This document shows positions 1 to 7,622 of a DNA stretch of 16,280 nt, piece after piece. This DNA is from Bacteroidales bacterium UBA1797 (GTDB taxonomy: Bacteria; Bacteroidota; Bacteroidia; Bacteroidales; VadinHA17). The translations under genes were made by a program, and so were the position numbers. The notes beneath the pieces are model-generated. The model did no database searches. It saw nothing but the letters and a program-made list of their open reading frames with translations, and was not told the origin of the DNA. How positions within the stretch are numbered: the stretch's first letter is position 1; every line of letters begins with the position of its first letter. The stretch covers positions 5,274 through 21,553 of the forward strand of contig DCFT01000162.1 in NCBI GenBank assembly GCA_002319885.1, read 5' to 3'.

Positions 1-48
1 GACTAAGAGACTAAGAGACTGAGAGACTGAGTGACTGAGTGACAAGAA
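1..48. repeat. Degenerate 8-bp tandem repeat, six units
   Basis: Six consecutive octamers are visible: GACTAAGA twice, GACTGAGA once, GACTGAGT twice, then the decayed unit GACAAGAA. The array begins at the window edge, so it may extend further upstream. It lies downstream of the radical SAM gene, which runs towards it, and encodes no ORF. Short arrays of this kind can arise by replication slippage; no function can be read from the sequence. Confidence 0.85.
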
Positions 49-73
49 ATGTAAAATAATCAGTTATAGCAGA

Positions 74-1564
74 TTATTGGCTCCTGGTAAGTCCATAAAT
101 AATTCTGAAGTGATAACCGTACACGGCAAAAGTAATTGCATCGACCAACAAAGCAGGATGTCTGAAAAGTGTCCACATCATCAGTCTCCAGTATTCTCCT
201 CTGCCTTTATTCAATATTCCGATAATGACTATTGATTTGATAAAAGCACCAACATGGAAAAATTCAATTTTTGTTTGCTTCCCTCCGGCACGCTTGTAAT
301 TTAATAAAAACTGACGGATCCTTTTATAATAAGGTTTTGTGGCATATATATTCTGAATAATCCTTTTATACCCCTCAAGAAGATCCTGTAAGTCCATTTT
401 GGGGACAAAATTCATTGATGAGTCAGTATTATTTCCTGTGGCTTCAGTAGTTAACCTGTTTTCCGCTTCAAGCCGTTTATAGAGCTTAGTGTTTTTTGGA
501 GCATTTAATAATCCTACCATTGCAGCAACAATCCCGCTTTGCTGGATAAAATCGATTTGCCGTTGAAAAACTGCCGGTGTATCACTGTCAAATCCCACAA
601 TGAATCCACCGGAAACCTGGAGACCGGAATTTTGCATCTTCTTCACGCTTTGAAGAAGGTCCCTGTTGCTGTTCTGTTTCTTATTACAGTGTCGAAGAGA
701 TTTTTCTTCAGGAGTTTCGATACCAACAAAAGTAGAAGTGAATCCTGCTTCAACCATTAAAGTCATAAGCTCTTCATCATCAGCAAGATTAACAGTTGTC
801 TCGGCATTAAATATAAAAGGATACTTATGTGTTTGCATCCAGTTTTTCATGACAGGAAGCAGGTTGTTTTTGATCTCATTTTTATTACCTATAAAATTAT
901 CATCAACAACGACCACTGGTCCGCGCCAATGAAGACTATAAAGTCTGTCAAGTTCTTTAATAATCTGATTAGTTTCTTTCATCCTTACTTTATGTCCCAG
1001 CAACGTAGTAATTTCACAAAAATCGCATGAAAAGGGGCATCCACGCGAAACCTGAAAATTCATGAAAGCATAGTCCTTCATCGAAAGCAAATGATAATCA
1101 GGTACTGGTGTCGATCTTATATCAGCATATTCACTGGTTTTGTAAATTCTTTGCGGGAGATTTCCTGTTTCCAGATCTTTTAAAAATGGGGGAAGCGTAA
1201 TTTCAGCTTCATTCAGAATAAAATGATCAATTTGCGGATAGTTCTCGTATTCCTGTGTAAAGAGCGGACCGCCCGCAACCATTTTAATTTTATGCTTTTG
1301 GCACTCTTCAATTATTTTGTTCACAGATTCCTTCTGGATGTATATAGCACTTATAAAAACGTAATCTGCCCAAAGGAGATCATTTGTTTTGAGAGATGTT
1401 ACATTCATGTCAATAAGTCTCTTTTGCCACGATACAGGCAACATTGCGGAAACGGTAATCAGACCAAGAGGAGGTACAGCCGCTTTTTTGGAGATGAAGC
1501 GCAATGCATATTTGAAACTCCAGAAGGAAGCCGGATATTTTGGAAAAATTAATAATACATTCAT
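74..1564 (-). CDS. B12-binding-domain radical SAM protein with DUF4070 C-terminus
   Basis: The 496-residue protein has a Rossmann-like N-terminal part (about 1-135) of the cobalamin-binding type, with the string MVAGGP at 95-100. A radical SAM core follows with the cluster motif C176-x3-C180-x2-C183 (RGCPFSCDFC), which would bind a [4Fe-4S] cluster and S-adenosylmethionine. The C-terminal 150 residues resemble DUF4070. This three-part layout is that of class B radical SAM enzymes, including the hopanoid C-2 methylase HpnP, but no hopanoid gene is nearby and the substrate cannot be deduced. The classical DxHxxG cobalamin motif is not seen; D52-x-N54 lies at the comparable place. The ATG at 1564 gives a normal family N-terminus (MNVLLIFPKYP). 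The gene follows the 69-aa membrane protein gene by 67 bp on the same strand, so it probably shares the promoter at 1866-1924. Confidence 0.9.
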   Translation of the reverse strand: MNVLLIFPKYPASFWSFKYALRFISKKAAVPPLGLITVSAMLPVSWQKRLIDMNVTSLKTNDLLWADYVFISAIYIQKESVNKIIEECQKHKIKMVAGGPLFTQEYENYPQIDHFILNEAEITLPPFLKDLETGNLPQRIYKTSEYADIRSTPVPDYHLLSMKDYAFMNFQVSRGCPFSCDFCEITTLLGHKVRMKETNQIIKELDRLYSLHWRGPVVVVDDNFIGNKNEIKNNLLPVMKNWMQTHKYPFIFNAETTVNLADDEELMTLMVEAGFTSTFVGIETPEEKSLRHCNKKQNSNRDLLQSVKKMQNSGLQVSGGFIVGFDSDTPAVFQRQIDFIQQSGIVAAMVGLLNAPKNTKLYKRLEAENRLTTEATGNNTDSSMNFVPKMDLQDLLEGYKRIIQNIYATKPYYKRIRQFLLNYKRAGGKQTKIEFFHVGAFIKSIVIIGILNKGRGEYWRLMMWTLFRHPALLVDAITFAVYGYHFRIIYGLTRSQ

Positions 1565-1631
1565 TGATTATTAATATTTCTGTTTCTATAAGTTGTTTTT
1601 GTAAGAATAGCAGTATTAAGATTAAAGCCTG

Positions 1632-1841
1632 TTATTTTTTTGAAGAGATCAATAATACAACACCACCAACTCCAATAACGGCAATACCAATAAGAGGTGA
1701 CCACCTAAGATGATGCGGTTTGTTTGCAGTTATTTTAAGACTTCCGATATCAACTACTTTCTCCCTTGTGAAGAAAGTTATTGCCGTGAAAATGGTTAAT
1801 GCTAATCCAAGAATTACAATGAAAATTCCGATTTTTTTCAT
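1632..1841 (-). CDS. Small two-helix membrane protein, stress-associated
   Basis: A 69-residue protein with a hydrophobic N-terminal helix (about 4-24, MKKIGIFIVILGL...), a short polar loop containing FFTREKVVDIG and ITANKPHH, and a second helix (about 49-66) ending in SSKK. The loop and helix pattern recalls small conserved proteins found beside stress genes in Bacteroidota (from memory). No catalytic residues are visible. It is the first gene after the repeat-type promoter at 1866-1924, with only 24 nt between the -7 box and the ATG at 1841. The radical SAM gene follows in the same direction. The function is unknown; an inner-membrane location is inferred from the helices. Confidence 0.8.
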   Translation of the reverse strand: MKKIGIFIVILGLALTIFTAITFFTREKVVDIGSLKITANKPHHLRWSPLIGIAVIGVGGVVLLISSKK

Positions 1842-1865
1842 AAAGTTATTATTAGAAATTTAGCA

Positions 1866-1924
1866 GAAAGATAAAAGATGTCTGAAACAGAAAAGTTACA
1901 TAATTTTAAAGAAATGTTACATTA
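1866..1924 (-). promoter_or_regulatory. Repeat-type promoter S1 (two 9-mers at 21 bp plus -7 box)
   Basis: Read on the minus strand: TAATGTAAC (1924-1916), a 12-nt spacer, TTATGTAAC (1903-1895), a 21-nt spacer, then TATCTTTC (1873-1866), a one-mismatch match to the Bacteroidota -7 box TAnnTTTG. It precedes the 69-aa membrane protein gene by 24 nt. The same geometry recurs at five other places in this window. That the direct repeats bind an activator is inference. Confidence 0.75.
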
Positions 1925-1963
1925 TTTACATCTTATGGCGAAGGGGATGAGTTCATAAAAGGC

Positions 1964-1996
1964 AAAAAAAGAAGCTGCCACTTTAGAAACAGCCTC
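1964..1996 (-). terminator. Rho-independent terminator after the mgtA-like gene
   Basis: On the minus strand, GAGGCTG (1996-1990) can pair with CAGCTTC (1977-1971) as a 7-bp stem with one G-U pair and a 12-nt loop, followed directly by seven T residues (1970-1964). It lies about 95 nt past the stop of the P-type ATPase gene and just before promoter S1, so it would separate the two transcription units. Confidence 0.65.
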
Positions 1997-2089
1997 TGAT
2001 AATATAAGCCGGTTGATATTCTTATTATAAATAAATTGGTTATATTCCTCTTATTATTAATTAAAATCCGGAACTTATCATGTCTGATT

Positions 2090-4612
2090 TTAAAATTTAA
2101 CCTTTTTGTAAAAAACCCTTTTGGTAATTTCTGCACCAAGAATATATAGTGCAACAATAAGCAGGATGAATATATAAGTTGAAAGAGTAAGCGGGCTGAA
2201 TCCAAATATGTTTCCCAGTGGTGTAAATGGGAATATCAGCGTAATAACAGCTATCGATAATGTTGTTATTAGCAGATATTTGCCTGGTTTGCTTCTGAAA
2301 AATGGTTTTCGACTCCGGATAACCAGCACAATCATTGACGCTGAAATGACTGATTCAAGAAACCACCCGGTCCTGAACTGACCTTCATTTGCATGTATTA
2401 CCAATAACAGCAGACCGAAGGTCAGATAGTCAAAAAATGAACTTACAAGTCCGAAGGTGATCATAAACTTGCGGATAGCCTTAATGTCCCATCGCCGTGG
2501 ATAGTCAATCATTTGATCATCAACATTATCTGTGGCAATCGTCATTTCGGGAAAGTCAGTCATCAGGTTGGTAAGAAGTATCTGCTTGGGCAGTAATGGA
2601 AGGAAAGGAATAAAAAGCGATACACCTGCCATACTGAACATATTGCCAAAATTGGCGCTTGTGGCCATAAAAACATATTTGAGAGTATTGGCAAAGGTAG
2701 TTCGTCCTTCTCTCACACCTTCAACAAGTACACCCAGATCTTTTTCAAGCAGGACAATATCAGCTGCGTCTTTGGCAACATCTGCAGCAGTATCAACTGA
2801 AATCCCAACATCAGCTGCATGAAGAGCTGAAGCGTCATTGATGCCATCTCCCATATATCCTACAACGTCTCCGGCTTTTCTCATAGCGATGATGATCCGT
2901 TCTTTCTGGTTGGGCTCTATCTCGGCAAAAACATCGACTGAACCAACGCTTCTGAGCAATGCGGCATCGCTCATCTGACGAAGCTCAGGACCGCTGATTA
3001 TTTTATTAACCGACAGACCCATTTTTTTGCTGATGCTGGCCGCAACAAGATGATTGTCACCGGTAATGATTTTAAGCGATACACCAAGATTCTTCAGCTT
3101 TGCGATCGTATCGATTATATTTGATTTTGGCGGATCAAAGAGCGTAAGAAAACCAAGAAATGTCATATCCTTCTCATCGCTTTTATTAACGAGTGTTTCG
3201 GAATTTATATTCTTATATGCAATGCCTATTGTGCGAAAACCCTTATTGCTGAAGTCTTCAAAGTGTTTCTGAATCTTATCCTTCATGGATGCGATGTCGG
3301 TTATGTTTCCCTCTCTTGCTTCCACTGATGAACATACCTCAAGGATATTATCCAGTGCGCCTTTTGTAGCGATTAAATGTGTATTGCCTTGTGAGAAAGC
3401 AATACTAAGACGTTTTCTAATAAAATCATATGGAATTTCATCCAGTTTACTGTATCCCAACAGATCGATCTTGCGATAATTAATAATTGCCTGGTCAATG
3501 GGGTTAGTAAAGCCTGTTTCGTAAAAAGCATTAAGATAAGCAAACAGAAATACCTTATCGTTAGCCTCTCCGTTAACATCCAGTGCCGATTCAACCTGAA
3601 CGGTCCCCTCGGTAAGGGTACCGGTTTTATCAGAACAAATGACATTCATACTGCCAAAGTTTTCTATGGAAGCAAGCCGTTTCACGATTACTTTTTTTTC
3701 AGCCATTTTTTTTGCACCATGCGCAAGATTTATACTGATTATAGCTGGTAATAATTGCGGAGTTAATCCGACTGCAAGAGCGAGTGAAAAAAGAAACGAT
3801 TCAAGAACGGGCCGGTGAAGAAATACGTTTATTGCAAATATGATAACTACCAATAAAATAGTAACTTCTCCAAGAAAAAAGCCAAATCTCCGTATGCCAC
3901 GTTCAAATTCGGTTTCCGAGGGTTTAAGTTTAAGCCGTTCCGAGACCTTGCCAAACTCGGTGTTTTTTCCTGTCAGAGCAACCAATGCCTTAGCACTTCC
4001 GCTTACAACATGGGTTCCCATCCATACAGAATTAGTCCGTTTTGCAAGGGCAGTATTTGCAGCCAGCGCAGAAACAACCTTTTCAACCGGGAATGTTTCC
4101 CCGGTAAGCATGGCTTCATCGACAAAAAGGTCCTTCGATTCAAGTAACCTGCAGTCTCCCGGAACTATATCACCTGCACTCATGACAACGATATCTCCCG
4201 GTACAACATCTTCGATATTACTTTCCTGTTGACTGCCATCGCGTAATACGGATGTTTTTATCTGTACGATCGCAAGTAATTTCGCAACCGCATCGGATGC
4301 ACTATGCTCTTGCCAGAATCCAAGTAAACCACTTACCAGTACTATTAAAAGGATAATTAATGCATCGGCAGGATCGTGAAGAAAAACAGACAACCCGGTT
4401 GCGAATAAGAGAATCAGAATGATCGGACTTTTAAACTGTCCGATAAGCAGTGTAAAAGCATTGGATCGTTTCTGAGGTTTCAGACGATTTGCTCCAAACT
4501 GAATGAGGCGTTTCTTTGCATCTTCGGATGTAAGTCCGGTTACCGTTGAATTAAAATTACCTAGTAATTCTGTGACGGAAAGGCTCCAGAATGGTTTTGA
4601 GATAGGGTCCAT
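2090..4612 (-). CDS. mgtA: P-type ATPase, magnesium-translocating MgtA-like (P3B)
   Basis: An 840-residue P-type ATPase with all catalytic landmarks: actuator TGE at 170-172, phosphorylation site D328 in DKTGTLT, nucleotide-binding KGA at 417-419, TGDN at 517-520, and hinge MGDGINDA with D589/D593. About ten membrane helices are expected: pairs near 60-100, 245-300, and six C-terminal ones. The segment after TM4 (VIVKRLASIENFGSMNVICS) is characteristic of the MgtA/MgtB branch, and the C-terminal FxTGWFLESV string is also typical. The TM4 motif is PQLLP (285-289), where enterobacterial MgtA has PEMLP. The N-terminus is about 50 residues shorter than E. coli MgtA. It is predicted to move Mg2+ across the inner membrane, but the exact ion is inferred from family. 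It starts 34 bp after the decayed kinase and is probably expressed from the promoter at 6331-6389 or an internal one. Confidence 0.88.
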   Translation of the reverse strand: MDPISKPFWSLSVTELLGNFNSTVTGLTSEDAKKRLIQFGANRLKPQKRSNAFTLLIGQFKSPIILILLFATGLSVFLHDPADALIILLIVLVSGLLGFWQEHSASDAVAKLLAIVQIKTSVLRDGSQQESNIEDVVPGDIVVMSAGDIVPGDCRLLESKDLFVDEAMLTGETFPVEKVVSALAANTALAKRTNSVWMGTHVVSGSAKALVALTGKNTEFGKVSERLKLKPSETEFERGIRRFGFFLGEVTILLVVIIFAINVFLHRPVLESFLFSLALAVGLTPQLLPAIISINLAHGAKKMAEKKVIVKRLASIENFGSMNVICSDKTGTLTEGTVQVESALDVNGEANDKVFLFAYLNAFYETGFTNPIDQAIINYRKIDLLGYSKLDEIPYDFIRKRLSIAFSQGNTHLIATKGALDNILEVCSSVEAREGNITDIASMKDKIQKHFEDFSNKGFRTIGIAYKNINSETLVNKSDEKDMTFLGFLTLFDPPKSNIIDTIAKLKNLGVSLKIITGDNHLVAASISKKMGLSVNKIISGPELRQMSDAALLRSVGSVDVFAEIEPNQKERIIIAMRKAGDVVGYMGDGINDASALHAADVGISVDTAADVAKDAADIVLLEKDLGVLVEGVREGRTTFANTLKYVFMATSANFGNMFSMAGVSLFIPFLPLLPKQILLTNLMTDFPEMTIATDNVDDQMIDYPRRWDIKAIRKFMITFGLVSSFFDYLTFGLLLLVIHANEGQFRTGWFLESVISASMIVLVIRSRKPFFRSKPGKYLLITTLSIAVITLIFPFTPLGNIFGFSPLTLSTYIFILLIVALYILGAEITKRVFYKKVKF

Positions 4613-4646
4613 TATTTTCTAATCCTGATAATTTATATTTTCTTAT

Positions 4647-6011
4647 CTAAGTAAATAGTTTTTTTATCAGATTGTTCAATACTGAGAGATTTATAGGTTT
4701 CGAAATATATTCATTACAATCGGATTCAATAGCCTTTTCACTGTCACCAGTAAATGCATATGCTGTTTGTGCAATGATAATTACGTCTTTGTTAAATTGA
4801 CGGATTCGACGTGCGGCTTCAGTTCCATCCATCAGGGGCATCCTAATGTCCATCAATATCAAATCTAGGTCAGGATTATTACGACAAGCCTCAATGGCTT
4901 GAACTCCAGTTATTGCGTGTAAAACTTCATGACTGATTTTCTGTAGCATTCTTGAGAGAAGTGAATATGAAATTTCATCATCCTCTACAATCAATATTTT
5001 CAGCCTTTTTAGTCCGACTTCTTTATCGGAAGCAACATTTGCTTTTTCTGTTTCTTCTTCCGATACAGCATTGTAAGGAATGGTAAAATAAAATATTGAG
5101 CCTTTCCCTTCTTCGCTTTCCAGCCACATCCTGCCACCAAGCATTTCTGCGTAGGGTTTAGAAATGGATAAACCCAAACCATTACCTTCATAACCTTGGT
5201 TATACGATTCACTTCCTTGTCTGAATGTCTCAAAAATTAGTTCCTTTTGGTTCTTAGGAATTCCCTCTCCTGTATCTTTTAAAAAAATTCAAGATATTCC
5301 CCTTTTTTCTCGTTGCCGAATTCTATTGAACCGTCATAAGTAAACTTGATTGCATTTTTAACAAGGTTTGTCAGGACCGCATATACTTTTTTATTGTCGG
5401 TTTTCCCGATAATTTCTGCTTCCCTGGCACCAAAAAACCGCTCAAACATAGTGTTGCACTAAAGATATCTGCCATCGATGTCTTTTAACCAGATAAGGTC
5501 AGGGATAGTCTTCAAAAGAGCACGCCGGCGAAGTTCTGAATCAGTCAGCGCTTTTTCTTTTTTTTTTTGCGTTCAGTAATATTGCGGATATTGCACTGAA
5601 TATTTTTTTTATTTTTTTCCAGATACACGTTGCGTATGAATTCAACATTTATTTTTCGCCCGTCGACGGTCTCAAGAGGCAAATTCTCGTAGCGGATATA
5701 TTCCTGCTTCTGTAATTCCTGAAATTTTTCTTTATTATCAGCAATATTCCTGAATAATCCTATTTCCCAGAGCTCCTTTTCAATTAATTCCTCTATTGTG
5801 AAACCTAACAGATTAATCAGAAATGGGTTTGCATCGAGAATTTTGCCGGATTTCGCATTAAGTATTAGTATCCCGTCTTTTACAGATTCAAAAAGACGGC
5901 GATACCGAATTTCAGATGCTTTTAGTTTTCCCCTTAATATCGATTCAGGAGTTTTTTCACTTTTCCGGATCGCATCACATTAATAGGAACAGTATTCAAT
6001 TTTTCCTCCAT
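4647..6011 (-). pseudogene. Decayed PAS hybrid histidine kinase lacking HisKA
   Basis: Translating the minus strand in pieces gives a short start (ATG at 6011, MEEKLNTVP), a PAS domain (from about 5940, YRRLFESVKDGILILNA), NITERKKK, part of a second PAS (DSELRRRALLKTIPDLIWLKD), an HATPase N-box (LTNLVKNAIKFT, near 5350), the G1 box DTGEGIP (near 5265), G2 GLGLSISKP, and a complete receiver domain (4647 to about 5020; acidic EDDE, DIRMP phospho-site, Thr in AQTAYA, Lys in ISKPI). Lesions: a frame change near 5975-5985; a frameshift in the 11-T run at 5558-5568 leading to TGA; an in-frame TAG at 5459-5461; a one-base loss at the 7-A run 5281-5287; and a join near 5395-5403 where GREAEIIGKTD-like PAS sequence runs straight into NKKVYAVLTN, so the rest of the PAS and the whole HisKA domain are absent. 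The intact 3' part (4647-5177) could still be translated as a receiver protein. Sequencing errors might explain single frameshifts, but not the missing domain. Confidence 0.85.
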
Positions 6012-6054
6012 ATATTATAGATAATGATTAATGAGGGAACATAATAATGTACCC

Positions 6055-6120
6055 TTAATTATCAGAATTGAGTTTTTTGAGCAGTTCGAAAAGAACAAGC
6101 GCCTTTGACCAATCATACAT
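6055..6120 (-). CDS. Possible 21-residue peptide
   Basis: An ATG-started ORF (MYDWSKALVLFELLKKLNSDN) begins 2 nt after the stop codon of the Thivi_2564-type gene on the same strand and ends in TAA. The middle, SKALVLFELLKKL, would form an amphipathic helix. The tight spacing suggests translational coupling, but an ORF of this size can arise by chance, and I do not recognise the peptide. An imperfect inverted repeat (GGGTACAT / ATGTTCCC, 6035-6054) follows directly. Confidence 0.3.
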   Translation of the reverse strand: MYDWSKALVLFELLKKLNSDN

Positions 6121-6122
6121 CT

Positions 6123-6308
6123 TTAAAGACGTATATCCTTTAGATAAACGAAAACCCCAAAAACTTTTAGAAGCCATACTACAACCACCACCACAACCAC
6201 TGCGTTGAGTATGTTTTTTATCTTATGGTCCATAGGGATATAATTATTGACAAGCCATAGTAGTACACCTGCAACAATTAATACGACTAAAATAGTTAAT
6301 AATGGCAT
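6123..6308 (-). CDS. Thivi_2564-type small membrane protein
   Basis: A 61-residue protein of two hydrophobic helices (about 3-22 and 32-55) joined by the loop NNYIPMDHKIKN. The start MPLLTILVVLIVAGVLLWLVNNYIPMD and the WLLKVFGV near the end match the pattern I remember for the Thivi_2564 family of small membrane proteins, which have no established role. The start at 6308 lies 22 nt from the -7 box TACCTTTG (6338-6331) of repeat-type promoter S2, the best -7 match in the window. It is the first gene of a minus-strand run that continues through the kinase remnant to the mgtA-like gene. Confidence 0.8.
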   Translation of the reverse strand: MPLLTILVVLIVAGVLLWLVNNYIPMDHKIKNILNAVVVVVVVVWLLKVFGVFVYLKDIRL

Positions 6309-6330
6309 AGTTTTAATTTATTAGTTTGTT

Positions 6331-6389
6331 CAAAGGTAAACAGCTTATGACCTGTAAGCATTACATAACTATTAGAAAGAGTTACATTT
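6331..6389 (-). promoter_or_regulatory. Repeat-type promoter S2
   Basis: On the minus strand: AAATGTAAC (6389-6381), 12-nt spacer, TTATGTAAT (6368-6360), 21-nt spacer, then TACCTTTG (6338-6331), a perfect TAnnTTTG -7 box. It drives the Thivi_2564-type gene and, by co-directionality, possibly everything down to 2090. It lies back to back with S3. Confidence 0.8.
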
Positions 6390-6443
6390 TTCACATATTT
6401 CCCTGAGTGCATGGCAAATAATGAATTCCTGTCAGTATGTGAA

Positions 6444-6501
6444 ATATGTAACTTAATCAGAGCAGAGTGTAACATTCAAAATATTAAAGTGATGATCTTT
6501 G
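6444..6501 (+). promoter_or_regulatory. Repeat-type promoter S3
   Basis: On the plus strand: ATATGTAAC (6444-6452), 12-nt spacer, GAGTGTAAC (6465-6473), 20-nt spacer, then GATCTTTG (6494-6501; one mismatch to TAnnTTTG). It is the most divergent member: the spacer is one base shorter and the proximal 9-mer has three mismatches. It faces the 207-aa gene, giving an untranslated leader of about 120 nt. Confidence 0.6.
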
Positions 6502-6625
6502 TATCGGTATTTGATGGTTCATCATTTAATTGAAAAAACATTAACATATGACTTAATTAAATCAGTCATTATAAGCTTAAATCAATACTCTTTGAATTAT
6601 ACACCTTTACTTATAAAACAGAATT

Positions 6626-7249
6626 TTGGAAAATATTTCAGACATCCAGTTATCCAGAGTGACCAGGACAAAAGCAAATTTATCCTTTCCGGTTAGTTTC
6701 ATTGATTCAGAAATTGCTAAGGAAGCAATTGATATTTTGATTACTGAAGGCGGGAAAGATTTCTATAATTATGTTAATAGGATTGGACTCGCGACAGATC
6801 CTCACCTCATTGTTCTCTCTTCAAAACATCATTATTTTTATGATACAGCAGAGATAAATAAAACAAGAACTTTCATTAATCTGAAAGAACTTAATAAAAT
6901 AGCGCAAATCAGGAGTTTCCTTAAATCACACCTCCAAATAATGCCTCTAAAATGCAATTTTTTAGGGTGCTTCGTAAATAACTCCAGGGTTAGTATGTAT
7001 TCATTACGAAAAAGTTCATCCCTCAAGATTAATGGGAAGAGGTCTGATGACATACAAAATGGTATAGTCTCAAGATTTCCATTTATTAATATGTTATATG
7101 GGTTTATGGATTCAAAAGTAAATAGTTATTTGACTGAAGACAGTGTCAGGTTACTTTTGAAAGAAAATGGCTTTATAATAAGAGACATGACCGAATTCAA
7201 CGGGCTTACATATTTCCACTCTCAAAAACCTGGATATATTAATAATTAA
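6626..7249 (+). CDS. Conserved Bacteroidota protein of unknown function
   Basis: A 207-residue soluble-looking protein with no signal peptide or membrane helix. Recognisable strings are LIVLSSKHHYFYD (62-74), INLKELNKI, NGIVSRFPFINMLYGFMDSK and ENGFIIRDMTEFNGLTYF near the C-terminus. From memory, very similar strings occur in uncharacterised Bacteroidota proteins. The C-terminal SVRLLLKENGFIIRDMTEFNGLTYF recalls the end of Rossmann-fold SAM-methyltransferases (class I, strand 6-7 region), but no glycine-rich SAM loop is visible, so I make no enzymatic call. The start is uncertain: the frame opens at 6617 and the first usable codon is TTG at 6626; the next is a GTG near 6660. Transcription probably starts at S3 (6444-6501). 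Confidence 0.75.
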   Translation: MENISDIQLSRVTRTKANLSFPVSFIDSEIAKEAIDILITEGGKDFYNYVNRIGLATDPHLIVLSSKHHYFYDTAEINKTRTFINLKELNKIAQIRSFLKSHLQIMPLKCNFLGCFVNNSRVSMYSLRKSSSLKINGKRSDDIQNGIVSRFPFINMLYGFMDSKVNSYLTEDSVRLLLKENGFIIRDMTEFNGLTYFHSQKPGYINN

Positions 7250-7308
7250 TCCATGTTCATCTCAATCGTCTCGTTACTATTCTCTGCTTGCTGATTAAAT
7301 TTTCAAAA

Positions 7309-7422
7309 ATGTGTATGAACATTTTATTAATTCTGTTTATGGCAGGAGTGATAGCAGGTGTTGATACCTGGCATAGTGACAAGTATAATGTCAATAATCA
7401 AAAAAATGCGGTAACCGGGTAA
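7309..7422 (+). CDS. Possible 37-residue small protein
   Basis: An ATG ORF, MCMNILLILFMAGVIAGVDTWHSDKYN..., runs to TAA. It has a hydrophobic N-terminal segment (3-18) followed by a polar tail, like a tiny secreted or membrane peptide. It sits 59 nt after the 207-aa gene on the same strand and 43 nt before a strong terminator, a plausible last gene of that unit. I do not recognise it, and chance occurrence is possible. Confidence 0.3.
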   Translation: MCMNILLILFMAGVIAGVDTWHSDKYNVNNQKNAVTG

Positions 7423-7465
7423 TGGAGCGAACAAATTGCTGGTTCGAATTTCTTAGATAATACAT

Positions 7466-7493
7466 AAAAGGCTGATTAAATAACCAGCCTTTT
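7466..7493. terminator. Bidirectional hairpin terminator
   Basis: AAAAGGCTG (7466-7474) and CAGCCTTTT (7485-7493) form a perfect 9-bp inverted repeat with a 10-nt loop. The A and T ends give a U-rich 3' flank in both directions, so it can end transcription from the plus-strand 207-aa unit and from the minus-strand lipoprotein gene. Confidence 0.85.
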
Positions 7494-7622
7494 ACAAACT
7501 TAACCTAAACTAACCTGGAAACTTACTATAATATTTTGATAGCCTTCAGCTCATTTGCAAGCTGATCCAAATCATAATTGCATTATTTCTTAAAAATTGC
7601 GACTAGATCTAATATCTTAATA

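Larger units (their letters stand above)
7250..7622. other. Intergenic stretch between convergent genes
   Basis: This 373-bp region separates the plus-strand 207-aa gene from the minus-strand lipoprotein gene. It holds one possible small ORF (7309-7422) and one clear hairpin terminator (7466-7493). A GGTTCGAATTTC string at 7441-7452 looks like a tRNA T-loop, but nothing around it folds as a tRNA. No repeat-type promoter or other feature was seen. Confidence 0.7.

Noticed and set aside
1933..2205. 90-codon minus-strand ORF overlapping the end of the mgtA-like gene
   Set aside because: It covers the terminator and the ATPase C-terminus in another frame and has low-complexity shadow-like sequence.
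3840..4232. 130-codon plus-strand ORF inside the mgtA-like gene
   Set aside because: It is antisense to a conserved ATPase coding region and has no recognisable domain; such shadows are expected.
6514..6696. 60-codon ATG ORF (MVHHLIEKTL...) upstream of and overlapping the 207-aa gene
   Set aside because: It overlaps the start of the better-supported 207-aa frame, has no recognisable family pattern, and its 5' end lies in the likely untranslated leader of S3.
7411..7455. Possible tRNA 3' half or attachment site around GGTTCGAATTTC
   Set aside because: The T-loop-like string has no pairing T-stem, no acceptor stem and no CCA or anticodon arm nearby; no integrase or duplicated end is present.
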